This document shows positions 30,459-39,248 of a stretch of DNA of 39,667 nt, piece by piece. Location: NCBI GenBank assembly GCA_031082425.1, contig JAVHLB010000015.1, positions 1-39,667 on the forward strand, in the 5' to 3' direction. The DNA is from Candidatus Edwardsbacteria bacterium. Lineage in GTDB: Bacteria > Edwardsbacteria > AC1 > EtOH8. Under the pieces are notes generated by a model. It ran no database searches. It saw only the letters and a list, made by a program, of their open reading frames with translations, and was not told where the DNA came from. The position numbers and the translations under genes were made by a program. Each line of letters opens with the position of its first letter. Position 1 is the stretch's first letter.

Positions 30459-31919
30459 ATGGGTAACTCAACCGAAGTCACCATACTGTTCAAGGCCGAC
30501 GGCACCGCTGCGATCAAGACGATCAACGGCGTTGAGGAGGCTATGGGGAAAACGTCTGGGACGGTGCAAAAGACGGCCGCCTCCTTCGACGTTAATCGGC
30601 GCGAGATAAACAAGGTCACCGGCGCCATTAACGGCGCCGTTGCCGCTTCCGGCAGTTTAACTTCTTCTCAGGCAGGCCTGCTGAGAATATTTTCCGAAAC
30701 AGCAGAAACTGCGGTAGAGCTTAAGAGTGGTATCGGCATGGCGGCAGGAGCCATGAAGGGCCTGATCGCCGGCAGTGTGATCATGCTGGGAATTCAGGCC
30801 ATAGCGTTTACGGTGGAATATTTAAGTAAAAAACACAGGGAGGCGGCCGAAGAGGCCAGGAAGAACAGGGAGGAGCACGAAAAGCTAATAGCGGCTTTTA
30901 AGACCGACGCCGAGAACACGCTTAAATTACTGCAACAGATAACCGACCGGACGGCGGCAAACGAAAGCATGGCGCTGACGGCGCTGGCGTCACAGGTGGG
31001 CGGCATAGAAAACTTATATTCTTACTGGTACAACGCCACAACCGATCAGGTAAACATCGAGGGCGTCCTTCAGAAGATGGTGGCCAACGGCCGTGCGTTT
31101 ACCGAACAGCAACGACAAGCGGTGTTGGGTTTGGCCGAGGCCTATAAGAAAGCCAACGAGGAAAGATCCAAGGTGCCGGCCCCGACTGTCCCGCTAAGCG
31201 CGGGGAATGTCTCTGGAGAGGATTATAATTTGAAAGCGGACGAACTAAAGCGCATGCAGGATTATTACGACGCCCGCTATACTGTCGCCATGGCAGCCGG
31301 GGAACGGGAAAAATATCTGAGGGCCAAGACCCAGGGTGATCAGTTGAATCAACTATACACCGATTACGACAACAACCTGCTGACCGAAGGCGCATATTTG
31401 CAAACCCGCGAGGCGACGATCCAGCGTTTTGCCGACAACGAAAAACGTATCAAGATGGCCACAGCGATGAGCAATACCCAGATGCTTACCGGTCAGGCGG
31501 CCGCAACCTTTGCCGCTTTGGCCCAGCAAAATAAAAAATTCCTTGGGGTCGCCAAGGCGGCGGCCATCGTCGACATAGGCGTCCAGGCAACCAAGGCTGC
31601 CTGGACCGTATTCGGACAGAACTTCTGGCTGGGCCTGGCCATGGCTCCCTTGATAGCCGCCAAGGCGGCAGCCGATATCGCCCGGGTTACGTCCACCAGT
31701 GACGGCGGTATCGTTTCTTCGGGGAATAATATCAGCGTGCCCACCGGCGGCGGGGCCTCGTATCCGGCCGCGCAAGAACGGCCGGCCGATCGCTCCTCGA
31801 CCAACAACATCTATTATTTCGGATCGCTGTGGGGCGCACTGGAAGATGCGCAGAAGGACGCGCTGGCCCGGGGACTTCTTCCTGCCCTCAATAAAGCCGC
31901 CTACGATGGAGTGCAGTAA
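30459..31919 (+). CDS. Tape measure protein (short)
   Basis: A 486-aa protein from the ATG at 30459. It is helical, with a long coiled coil (KKHREAAEEARKNREEHEKL), one hydrophobic segment in the first third (about residues 105-130, LIAGSVIMLGIQAIAFTV) and another near the C terminus (FWLGLAMAPLIAAKAAADIA), then a glycine-rich tail. This composition and the place after the chaperone pair identify the tape measure, which sets tail length and helps DNA entry. At 486 aa the tail should be short for a siphovirus. Confidence 0.82.
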   Translation: MGNSTEVTILFKADGTAAIKTINGVEEAMGKTSGTVQKTAASFDVNRREINKVTGAINGAVAASGSLTSSQAGLLRIFSETAETAVELKSGIGMAAGAMKGLIAGSVIMLGIQAIAFTVEYLSKKHREAAEEARKNREEHEKLIAAFKTDAENTLKLLQQITDRTAANESMALTALASQVGGIENLYSYWYNATTDQVNIEGVLQKMVANGRAFTEQQRQAVLGLAEAYKKANEERSKVPAPTVPLSAGNVSGEDYNLKADELKRMQDYYDARYTVAMAAGEREKYLRAKTQGDQLNQLYTDYDNNLLTEGAYLQTREATIQRFADNEKRIKMATAMSNTQMLTGQAAATFAALAQQNKKFLGVAKAAAIVDIGVQATKAAWTVFGQNFWLGLAMAPLIAAKAAADIARVTSTSDGGIVSSGNNISVPTGGGASYPAAQERPADRSSTNNIYYFGSLWGALEDAQKDALARGLLPALNKAAYDGVQ

Positions 31920-32731
31920 TGAGCAACCCGATGATCCTATCCGACAACCTGTTCGATGACGCCGGCACTCTGTCCGCCAGCGACACCGACACCGATGCCG
32001 CCTACAGCGTGGACAACATCAAGGACCTGCGTCCATACACCTGGTGGAAGGCGGCCAACGCCACCACCGGGGCCAAGTGGATCAAGATAGCCCTGACCAC
32101 GGCCGCTACCGCCGACTCCATAGGGATCATCGGGCATAATTTATTTTCGGCCGGGGTGTTCAGCTTTAAGCTACAGCATTCGCCCGACGATTCCACCTGG
32201 ACGGATGTTGTCAGCCTGGATAAGAATGATGAGGAATTGCAGTCCGACAAGGCATTCTTCGTCACCTTTACCGCTCCGGCCGTTAAAGGTTATTGGCGGG
32301 TGCTTATAGAGGACGACACCGGCGCGGGATATACCGCAGTTCCGCAGATAGCCGTTATCATGGTGGGCGCCAGGATAGACATGCCCACCAGCCCGGACAC
32401 TCCGTTCGATCCCGGCAAGGAAAAGGCCTCGGCCTCGGTTGTCAGCAACGGTGGGAATCTGCTGGGATCGGTATACCGCTTTACCACCACCAGGATCACG
32501 GCCGTATTCGCCCAGCTTACCAGGACCTTTGTCTGGAACACCCTGTATCCCTGGTGGACCAGCCACGCAAAATTAGGCAAGCCGTTCTTCTTCGTGTGGG
32601 ATTATGCCAATTATGCCACCGATGTCCGCTGGGTAAAATTGGTTGACGGAGCGCAGTTCGAACGGCCGCTGTCACGGGGAACGTATGTGGATTCCTTCAC
32701 CCTGGACATGGAAGGAATGCTGGAGGAATAA
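31919..32731 (+). CDS. Distal tail protein
   Basis: A 270-aa beta-rich protein overlapping the tape measure stop by one base (TAATG). The first half resembles a jelly-roll/discoidin-like module (AKWIKIALTTAATADSIGII, FSFKLQHSPDDSTW, GYWRVLIEDD); the second half is like tail-tip attachment domains (RYVDSFTLDM-type ending, here YVDSFTLDMEGMLEE). It should join tube to tip. Confidence 0.6.
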   Translation: MSNPMILSDNLFDDAGTLSASDTDTDAAYSVDNIKDLRPYTWWKAANATTGAKWIKIALTTAATADSIGIIGHNLFSAGVFSFKLQHSPDDSTWTDVVSLDKNDEELQSDKAFFVTFTAPAVKGYWRVLIEDDTGAGYTAVPQIAVIMVGARIDMPTSPDTPFDPGKEKASASVVSNGGNLLGSVYRFTTTRITAVFAQLTRTFVWNTLYPWWTSHAKLGKPFFFVWDYANYATDVRWVKLVDGAQFERPLSRGTYVDSFTLDMEGMLEE

Positions 32732-34542
32732 TGAGCTATAACGATCTGAAAAATGCGATCGGGCGGACGCCGGTATATTACGTGGTGATCACCCAGGATC
32801 TGTGTTCCCGCACTTTCGGATCGTCTCCCTGCCTGGCCACCGGAACAAAGTGCTATAACACCTTCGCCACCTGCAAATATTTAACGGCCTACGACAAGAC
32901 CACCCGGGATTATAAGTTCAGCTCCCACGGGGCCCCGCTGCCGGCCAAGGCCGGAGAACGCCCCTATATCAAGTCCATCCGGTTCATCCCGGCCGAGATC
33001 AAATCCAGCCTCACCGTCACCGAACGGGTGAACATCGCCATGTACGACGAGCCGGACACCGATGTCGGCATTGATCCCTACGTCTCCACCAGGTCCAGCG
33101 TCCAGGGGACATTTTGGAAAAAGTGGATCGCCCGCAACCCGAATTACAAGGGCCGGAAAATAGAGATCTACCAGGGATTCAACGGGCTGGCGATAGGCGA
33201 TTTTGCCTTGCGGTTCTCCGGACTGATGGAGAACATCTCCATCAACCGGGACGGGGCCATAAACATCGAGTGCGTCGACAAGCTGGCCAAACTTAAAGAG
33301 GTCAGCATTCCGGCGGCCTGCACGGCCAGCGTAAAGTTTTATGTCTCCGGGCTGACCATTGCCATCAACGAAACGCTGGCGGCCGACATAGAAAACATCC
33401 CGGCCGGCGGAGGGTATATCCGCATCGGCGACCAGATCGTCAAATATACCACCTTTGCCTGGTATCCCTCGGTGGCCTACGCGCCCGGGTACTATGCCTT
33501 CACCGGGTTGACCTTCGGCCAGTTCGACACCACCTACGTCCAGCCGGTGGCCGGGGACAAGATATCGCTGGTGAATTATTTTGCTCCGGACCATCCCTTT
33601 GACCACTTAGACACTCTGATAAAGCTGGCCGGCTACACCGACGCCGACATCGACCTGCCCGCCTTTGCCGTCTGGGATATCAGCACCAACATCAACGGCT
33701 GGCGCGACTACCCGGAAGACGACATGGACTTTTCGGCGGTGATCGCCGAAGATGCCAAGGTCAGCGACCTGATAATGGAGATCGCCGAAATGCTGGATGC
33801 CCGGATCTGGGTGAACGAGAATTCCAAGATCACCATCGTCCGCAACCTGCCCAACAAACCCGGCCGGACTTATAAGACCATCACCGACGCCGCCAACATC
33901 GCCCTGAACAGCGATTCGGTGGACCTGGCCATGTCCGCCCGGCTGACCCGGTGCAAGGTCTTCTGGGGCCTGTATACCCTGGAGGACCGGGAGAAGGATA
34001 CCAGCTACCAGTTCTCGGACGAGGTGATCGATGCCGATGCCGAATCGACCTCGGGCTTTGACGACCAGCTGGGGAAAACCATATTCAGCCGATGGATCAA
34101 TCTGGACTGCGTTCCGACGGCATATCCCTACGAGACCGAAGCCGCCCAGATAGCCTGGATAACCGAGCGGGTGAAAAGCTACGCCATGCGGATCGTCCAG
34201 CGGCTGCGGGAGGCTCCGTCCAAATTGGACTGCTCGGTGGAGCTTAAGGACGAGGACGTGATGACCGGATCGTTCGTCCTGGTCACCACCGACATCATCC
34301 AGAACACGGACGGGACCGGGCTGACCAGCCATCCATTTATGGTGGTCCGCCGTGATCCGGATCCGGACGGCGGGAAGGTAAAGCTTAAACTGCAGAAAAT
34401 GCCGGCAAGAAGGGTTGGCTTCGTAGCGCCAGCCGCCGCCCCGGACTACCCATCGGCCGACAACGCCGACAAGCAATACGGCTACATCAGCGACAGCAGC
34501 AACCTGATGGCCGACGGCATAACCGGATATTTTATTTATTAA
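32731..34542 (+). CDS. Tail tip/hub protein with N-terminal cysteine cluster
   Basis: A 603-aa protein overlapping the preceding stop. The N terminus has four cysteines, C-x8-C-x6-C-x6-C, in the span beginning LCSRTFGSSPC, and ending TCKYL, a pattern that recalls metal-binding cysteines in tail-tip proteins such as lambda gpL. Later come beta-rich hub-like regions (AIGDFALRFSGLMENISINR, DLIMEIAEMLDARIWVNENS). Identified as hub by size and place between distal tail and fibres. Confidence 0.65.
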   Translation: MSYNDLKNAIGRTPVYYVVITQDLCSRTFGSSPCLATGTKCYNTFATCKYLTAYDKTTRDYKFSSHGAPLPAKAGERPYIKSIRFIPAEIKSSLTVTERVNIAMYDEPDTDVGIDPYVSTRSSVQGTFWKKWIARNPNYKGRKIEIYQGFNGLAIGDFALRFSGLMENISINRDGAINIECVDKLAKLKEVSIPAACTASVKFYVSGLTIAINETLAADIENIPAGGGYIRIGDQIVKYTTFAWYPSVAYAPGYYAFTGLTFGQFDTTYVQPVAGDKISLVNYFAPDHPFDHLDTLIKLAGYTDADIDLPAFAVWDISTNINGWRDYPEDDMDFSAVIAEDAKVSDLIMEIAEMLDARIWVNENSKITIVRNLPNKPGRTYKTITDAANIALNSDSVDLAMSARLTRCKVFWGLYTLEDREKDTSYQFSDEVIDADAESTSGFDDQLGKTIFSRWINLDCVPTAYPYETEAAQIAWITERVKSYAMRIVQRLREAPSKLDCSVELKDEDVMTGSFVLVTTDIIQNTDGTGLTSHPFMVVRRDPDPDGGKVKLKLQKMPARRVGFVAPAAAPDYPSADNADKQYGYISDSSNLMADGITGYFIY

Positions 34543-34555
34543 GGGAGATTAGAAG

Positions 34556-35635
34556 ATGGCTTGGAATGACATTAGCTCGTCGCTGTGCGATATAGGAAAA
34601 GGCCTTACCACTACGCTGATGAACTACATCCGGGGGAACCTGGATTATCTTAAGGCCAACACCGGGACCGGGAACATCCATAATTTGCTGACCAATCCCA
34701 GCTTTGAGAATTATGATCCGGACACCTTCGCCCCGGATAACTGGGACATAACGCTGGCAACAGGATCATCGGCCGCAGTGGTGCCCAACAATTCAGCCAT
34801 CTCTGGGTTGGCCTGGCTGCAGGTGGTTCCGCCATCGAGCGGCGATACCACGGTCAAGAGCAGCTTTATGGAAATAAATTATAAAAAGCTGCTGCGGTGG
34901 AAACTGTTTCTTAGAAAATATACTGCGGCCGACGATATCCAGGTCAAGGTGTATTTTTACAAAGGCGATCAGACCGATGGGACCGTTACCCCTGATGTCA
35001 ACGGGTCAAGCTACCCGCAGCCCGGAGAGCTGCCGGAGAATGCCCACGCTACGGCAGGCGCCGGTTATGCCATCTGGGACTTCGGCACGGTGATCCCCCA
35101 TGCTGGACCGGGCATTGATGCGCATACGGCGATCCAGGGAATCATCCAGCCGCCCAGCGATGCCAGGTGGGCGAAGATAGAGATAATAATTGGAGCGACC
35201 ACCGGCTATGTATATCTGGACGCCCTGGAGGTCTACCAGCCGGACTTTGATGATCGGGATTACATCTCGGCCAGCGCAAACCTTAAGATCTCCCTGGATA
35301 CTGAAAAAAGTTCGGTCTCCACGGATTACGTGAAGGCCAAAGAATTCAGGGTTTACCAGCACGGTATTTACACGGTGAAGTTCGACCTTAAAAGAGGGGC
35401 TGCGCCCTATATTGTCTATGGCCGGATATATAAGAATGGCATTGCCTATGGCACGGAACAGAGCGACAACACTGGTAGTTATGTGGTAAAGACAGCCGAT
35501 CTGGAGTTCGGGCAGGGCGACACCATAGAGCTTTGGATAAAGGCTTCAAATGCATCAAGCGGGGCCTATGTCCAGAACTTTCAACTATTCTTTGATGAGG
35601 CCAAGGTTTACGGCTACGGGAAAGACATTCTTTAG
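34556..35635 (+). CDS. Tail protein with carbohydrate-binding-like module
   Basis: A 359-aa protein. After a short helical start, residues about 42-230 look like a CBM-type jelly roll (LLTNPSFENYDPDTFAPDNW, LRWKLFLRKYTAADDIQVKV, WAKIEIIIGATTGYVYLDAL); the C-terminal 120 residues form a second beta domain (GIYTVKFDLKRGAAPYIVYG). Probably surface-exposed and receptor-directed. Its stop overlaps the convergent lipoprotein gene by four bases. Confidence 0.65.
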   Translation: MAWNDISSSLCDIGKGLTTTLMNYIRGNLDYLKANTGTGNIHNLLTNPSFENYDPDTFAPDNWDITLATGSSAAVVPNNSAISGLAWLQVVPPSSGDTTVKSSFMEINYKKLLRWKLFLRKYTAADDIQVKVYFYKGDQTDGTVTPDVNGSSYPQPGELPENAHATAGAGYAIWDFGTVIPHAGPGIDAHTAIQGIIQPPSDARWAKIEIIIGATTGYVYLDALEVYQPDFDDRDYISASANLKISLDTEKSSVSTDYVKAKEFRVYQHGIYTVKFDLKRGAAPYIVYGRIYKNGIAYGTEQSDNTGSYVVKTADLEFGQGDTIELWIKASNASSGAYVQNFQLFFDEAKVYGYGKDIL

Positions 35636-36078
35636 TTGACAATCGTCATCGAATCGATTTTTAAATAAAAACTACCGCTTCCGGGAATGCTGTCGTAATA
35701 ATAATGCTTCGTATAATAGACTTTAGGTATTAAGTTACAGTCCACATAGGCTATGGAAAACCCAAGGTAGAACGTATCCACCCCGATGCCTTGATCAGCG
35801 TAAACAGACTTGCTGTCGGCGGGGAAGCTATCAAAGGCCGGATAAACAACCTTAGCCCAGCTGGTATCATTATCGAACCTCGCCGTGTCGGCAATGCTGT
35901 AAGTAATTATAACCCGGATCCACCGGTTCGGATTATGCTTCACCACCGGGTAAACGATCTGGAAGTTGGAAACCGGCGGAGTGGTCCCGGGAGCGGAGGG
36001 CGGCTCAATAGGATTCTCCGAACAGCCGGCGGCGATGTAAAACAAAACAGCCGCTGAAAAAATAAAAAGCTTTTTCAT
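35632..36078 (-). CDS. Lipoprotein moron between tail genes
   Basis: A 148-aa lipoprotein on the opposite strand to all neighbouring tail genes. The start at 36078 follows TTGGAGA; the signal ends in the lipobox IAAGC, and the mature N terminus is proline-rich (SENPIEPPSAPGTTPPVSNF). The rest is beta-rich with many tyrosines (YYTKHYYYDSIPGSGSFYL). It has its own near-consensus promoter (36107-36135), so it should be made in the lysogen. Prophage lipoproteins of this kind often block receptors (Cor, Llp); that role is inference. Confidence 0.8.
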   Translation of the reverse strand: MKKLFIFSAAVLFYIAAGCSENPIEPPSAPGTTPPVSNFQIVYPVVKHNPNRWIRVIITYSIADTARFDNDTSWAKVVYPAFDSFPADSKSVYADQGIGVDTFYLGFSIAYVDCNLIPKVYYTKHYYYDSIPGSGSFYLKIDSMTIVN

Positions 36079-36106
36079 GGCATTATCTCCAATACGGTTT
36101 TGTAAA

Positions 36107-36135
36107 ACTATACATATTTTAATATTATTTGTCAA
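36107..36135 (-). promoter_or_regulatory. Promoter of the lipoprotein moron
   Basis: On the minus strand TTGACA (36135-36130), 17 bases, TATAGT (36112-36107). The -35 is perfect and the -10 matches five of six. It points into the lipoprotein gene. Confidence 0.8.
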
Positions 36136-36145
36136 GGAGAAAATT

Positions 36146-36403
36146 ATGAATACCAGCGCTTATGCGGCTCCGGGGAAACGGCTGGCGGTCATCCTGCTGG
36201 CATTAACCCTCCTGGCGGTGGGATGCGCTAGCGTCCCTCACTGCGAGCAGGAATTAGGCAGACTCGCTGAACTGGATGCCGAGGTCGTGAGGTATCAGGC
36301 ATTGGCCGATTCCGGGAATATACGGCAAGAAATGATCCCCCACCTGATCCGGATGGATATCCGCATCATGAGAATGCGGGCGATGTCAACAAGATCAAGA
36401 TAA
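36146..36403 (+). CDS. Small lipoprotein
   Basis: An 85-aa protein with an AAGGAG site. The hydrophobic signal ends in LLAVGCAS, a good lipobox; the mature part is a short charged helix (CEQELGRLAELDAEVVRYQA) and a methionine/arginine-rich end. It is divergent from the other lipoprotein gene, with 67 bases between them. It may be a second moron, or a spanin-like or exclusion lipoprotein. Confidence 0.65.
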   Translation: MNTSAYAAPGKRLAVILLALTLLAVGCASVPHCEQELGRLAELDAEVVRYQALADSGNIRQEMIPHLIRMDIRIMRMRAMSTRSR

Positions 36404-36447
36404 CAGGCAATTAACCGGCCCTTAAGGGACCGTCTACGAGGTGTTAA

Positions 36448-36813
36448 ATGAGCACTGCCAATCCGCGAAAACCCCAGGACTGGATCATAAAAAAGGGCAT
36501 GCGCCTATACCGCAAGCTGGTCCGTTACGATGACAGCGGGGCCCACGAGGACTACACCGGCAAGACTGTGCTGATGCAGATCCGCACCGGGATCGGCGGC
36601 ACGCTGATAGCCGAGTGGGGCACCACTCCGGAGTCCGGCATAACCATAGACGGATCGGGCGATGTGGTGATAGATATCTCGGCCAGCCTTACCGCCCTGC
36701 TGACCGCCGGCCGCTACGTATACGACATAGCCGTCACCGACGATGCCGGTGTGCATGCCTATTTTGGATCCATCGTTCCCAACATAATAGTGATGGACGG
36801 AGTGATCGAGTAA
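36448..36813 (+). CDS. Small tail-fibre-region protein
   Basis: A 121-aa beta-rich protein (YRKLVRYDDSGAHEDYTGKT, GDVVIDISASLTALLTAGRY, YVYDIAVTDDAGVHAYFG). It looks like small baseplate/fibre-attachment proteins that precede phage fibres. Its stop overlaps the fibre start (TAATG), so the two are co-translated and may assemble together. Confidence 0.6.
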   Translation: MSTANPRKPQDWIIKKGMRLYRKLVRYDDSGAHEDYTGKTVLMQIRTGIGGTLIAEWGTTPESGITIDGSGDVVIDISASLTALLTAGRYVYDIAVTDDAGVHAYFGSIVPNIIVMDGVIE

Positions 36814-38732
36814 TGAGCAAGATCATAATCGAGAGCAGCGACAACCCGATCATAGAGATCCACTCCGAAGAGGTGGACATAGGGATCCAGGGGATACAAG
36901 GCTTGATCGGTTTGACCGGGGCCACGGGAGCGGATGGCGATCCCGGAGATCCCACCCTGCTGCTGGACCAGTTCGCCCCGTTTACCAAGGGGATGGAAAT
37001 TTTCAACAGCGTGCTGACCGACCCGGTGCTTAAACTTAAGTCGGTTGATGCCGGGCAGAATATCCTGGAGGCACGTTATAACGACAGCCTGATGATGTCT
37101 GTGGCGCCGGACGGGACGCTGTGGCTTAACGGCCTGGTGGACGCCAATAATATCGACATCTATAACACCAACGCCGAGACGGGAACGGTGTATGCCAATA
37201 AGATCAGCACCGTGTTCACTCCTGCCGTGGACGTGGTCAACAGCCTGCGCGGGCTTTACGTGGAGGCGCGTTACAACGGCGCCGGGGAATCGCACAATGT
37301 GGCGGCCGTCGAGGCTATCTCGCATATCCAGGGTGCTCAGTGGATCGGCCAGGTCCACGGCCTGCTGGCCAAGATCTATTACGATAATACTAACGCGGCC
37401 GGCGGCAACTCGCTGTATGCCCTGAGCACTTTTATAGAGATCATCTCGGACGGTGGAACGGCCGAACATGTGATCGGCTTAAAATGCAATGAGATCAACA
37501 AGACCGGCACTACGGTTATCCCCGATCTGTACGGGGTCTACATCGCCCGGCTGACCGCTGGAACAGCCAACCACGGCGTGCATTTTGAAGGGGTGGGCAA
37601 TGGACTTACCTGGGGCAACGAGGGGTCGGGTACCGTAGCGGAAATGTTTTCGGGCAACTCGGCCAAGGATATTGTGGCCAAGAGCGCGTCGGACGGATAT
37701 TTTGATCTATACTACGGCAAGATGCAGTTCGGTGACGGCGCCGGTGGATACGATGCCAACCTATACCGATCGGCCGCCGACTGGCTTAAGACCGACGACA
37801 ACCTGCACGTATACGGCTCGATGTTCCTGGGCACTGGGTTCTCCACGGCCGCCAGGCTGTATGTGTATCAGACCACCGCCGACGATGGGCTGATAGTTGA
37901 CTGCGCTGCCGGCGGCGGGGCCGTGGCTGATTTTCGGGTGGCCGGGGGGAGTAAGGTGTCAATAAGCTCTACGGGCTATCAGACCAACCAGCTGGGCATG
38001 GTGATCAACGAGTCCGGCGCCGACAGCGATACCCGGATAGAGGGCGTGGGCGATGCCAACCTGTTCTTCGTGGACGCCAGCACCGCCAGGGTGGGGATAG
38101 GGACGGATACGCCGGGATATAGGTTGGATATTAATGGGACGCTGAACGTAGTCGGAGCACAGACTAATTCGAGTTCAATCACAGCATCGGGAATGGGCGC
38201 AAATTGCCGGTTTGATTATTATAGTTCGTTCGGCACAGCACGGATATCTGGTTATTATGGTCTTACTGTTTGGGGCAACAATACAGTGGCAAATGGTAGG
38301 CTGCTGTCTCTCTATGACGGTTCCACGTCGACCGAGAGGCTACGGGTAACAACGGCTGGTTATGTTGGTATTAATAAATCAGACCCGGGATATTATTTAG
38401 ATGTGAACGGTACCGTTAGGCTCCGGAATACGGTTTATATAGATACTGTAATAAGGGGTCTGGCTAATGGCAGCGCTGGCGCACCGTTTATAGCATGGGA
38501 TGCTGATGGTAATACCGGAATATTTCGTAGCGCAGATAATGTCTTGGGATTTTCAGCTGATGGTACCCTGCGGTTGGCTGTTAGCGCCTCTGGTGCGGAG
38601 GTAATCGGGGATCTCCAGTGCGACAGCCTACGCATAGACCAGGCGGCCACCGTTGGCGGGCTTGCCCCGGATAGTTATTTCACGCTGTCCCTTAACGGGA
38701 CCAGCTATAAAGTGCCGTGCATTGCGGCGTAA
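36813..38732 (+). CDS. Tail fibre with collagen-like segment
   Basis: A 639-aa fibre from the ATG at 36813. Residues about 24-48 are eight G-X-X triplets (GIQGIQGLIGLTGATG, then GADGDPGDP), a short trimeric collagen-like stalk. A long beta-rich shaft follows. Near the C terminus are two copies of a VGIGTDTPGYRLDINGT-type motif (the second VGINKSDPGYYLDVNGT), common in fibre and surface proteins. The region around 38150-38600 is clearly more A/T-rich and uses different codons, so the tip looks recently exchanged. Probably the main receptor-binding protein. Confidence 0.8.
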   Translation: MSKIIIESSDNPIIEIHSEEVDIGIQGIQGLIGLTGATGADGDPGDPTLLLDQFAPFTKGMEIFNSVLTDPVLKLKSVDAGQNILEARYNDSLMMSVAPDGTLWLNGLVDANNIDIYNTNAETGTVYANKISTVFTPAVDVVNSLRGLYVEARYNGAGESHNVAAVEAISHIQGAQWIGQVHGLLAKIYYDNTNAAGGNSLYALSTFIEIISDGGTAEHVIGLKCNEINKTGTTVIPDLYGVYIARLTAGTANHGVHFEGVGNGLTWGNEGSGTVAEMFSGNSAKDIVAKSASDGYFDLYYGKMQFGDGAGGYDANLYRSAADWLKTDDNLHVYGSMFLGTGFSTAARLYVYQTTADDGLIVDCAAGGGAVADFRVAGGSKVSISSTGYQTNQLGMVINESGADSDTRIEGVGDANLFFVDASTARVGIGTDTPGYRLDINGTLNVVGAQTNSSSITASGMGANCRFDYYSSFGTARISGYYGLTVWGNNTVANGRLLSLYDGSTSTERLRVTTAGYVGINKSDPGYYLDVNGTVRLRNTVYIDTVIRGLANGSAGAPFIAWDADGNTGIFRSADNVLGFSADGTLRLAVSASGAEVIGDLQCDSLRIDQAATVGGLAPDSYFTLSLNGTSYKVPCIAA

Positions 38733-38755
38733 ACCAACAATATAAAGGGGGAGAA

Positions 38756-39052
38756 ATGAAGGTAAATCTATCGGCCATCCTGCTGAGCATTAATGGCGAG
38801 CAGATCAAACAGGCGGAGGTGGTGCAAACCGTAGGCACCATAGCGGTCGAGGCGCTGCAAATATTCGACACCAGAGATACGGCCATCAGCGGCGACGAAA
38901 AGGCTAAACGCTGGAAGCTGGCCTGCCGTATCCATGGCCAGGCCGAGGCCGAGATCAGCATCGAGGAGGCCAAGCTGATCAAGGACCTGGTGGGCAAATA
39001 TTACGGCCCAGTGATCGTGGGCCAGGTGTGGGATGCCCTGGAGGGTAAATGA
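38756..39052 (+). CDS. Small protein after the tail fibre
   Basis: A 98-aa soluble protein starting behind AAAGGGGGAG. It is acidic and helical (GDEKAKRWKLACRIHGQAEA, then EAKLIKDLVGKYYGPVIVGQ). Last gene of the phage. Fibre-assembly chaperones often occupy this spot, but no family is recognised. Confidence 0.65.
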   Translation: MKVNLSAILLSINGEQIKQAEVVQTVGTIAVEALQIFDTRDTAISGDEKAKRWKLACRIHGQAEAEISIEEAKLIKDLVGKYYGPVIVGQVWDALEGK

Positions 39053-39056
39053 CCCC

Positions 39057-39085
39057 TTGCGTTCCTTCATTATATAGTATATAAT
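39057..39085 (+). promoter_or_regulatory. Possible rightward promoter near the right end
   Basis: TTGCGT (39057-39062), 17 bases, TATAAT (39080-39085). No gene follows before the terminator at 39140, so it could drive a short RNA. Confidence 0.4.
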
Positions 39086-39139
39086 GGCGGCTGTTTAGCC
39101 GGGGCCTAAATATTACACAATAGTATAACGCAAAAAGAT

Positions 39140-39176
39140 AACACCCTTTTATTATTGGCTAATAAAGGGGTGTTTT
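39140..39176. terminator. Terminator-like hairpin at the right end
   Basis: AACACCCTTTTATTA (39140-39154) pairs with TAATAAAGGGGTGTT (39160-39174) with one wobble across a five-base loop, followed by TT. It would stop late transcription before the host gene. Confidence 0.75.
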
Positions 39177-39198
39177 ATGGCCCAAAAACGGCCGTTAA

Positions 39199-39210
39199 AA
39201 AATCTCAAAC
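39199..39210 (-). promoter_or_regulatory. Putative transposase-binding site R2
   Basis: AAAATCTCAAAC, the complement of GTTTGAGATTTT, exactly 22 bases inside R1. Mu's R1 and R2 sites are also adjacent 22-bp units. Confidence 0.7.
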
Positions 39211-39220
39211 TGTTTGCAAC

Positions 39221-39234
39221 AAAATCTCAAACTA
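39221..39234 (-). promoter_or_regulatory. Putative transposase-binding site R1
   Basis: AAAATCTCAAACTA, the same core as R2 and L2, at the same distance from the right end as L1 is from the left end. Confidence 0.7.
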
Positions 39235-39248
39235 AATGAGGCGTTATA

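Larger units (their letters stand above)
5246..39248 (+). mobile_element. Mu-like transposable prophage, 34.0 kb, complete
   Basis: The element is bounded by CAGAA duplications and by ends that align as an imperfect inverted repeat over 28 positions without gaps. It encodes MuA- and MuB-type transposition proteins, Gam, a Mor-like activator, Mu gp16-, gp27-, gp28-, gp29-, F-, G-, I/Z-, gp36- and gp37-type proteins, lysis genes and a long non-contractile-type tail set. No frame damage is visible in essential genes, apart from the out-of-frame methyltransferase start. Tail gene content (tail tube, G/GT chaperone, 486-aa tape measure, no sheath) suggests a siphovirus. The ends begin TAT and end ATA rather than the TG/CA usual for Mu. 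Confidence 0.95.

Noticed and set aside
5246..39248. Site-specific (tyrosine or serine) integrase with an att site
   Set aside because: No such integrase is present; a 5-bp duplication and MuA/MuB explain the insertion.
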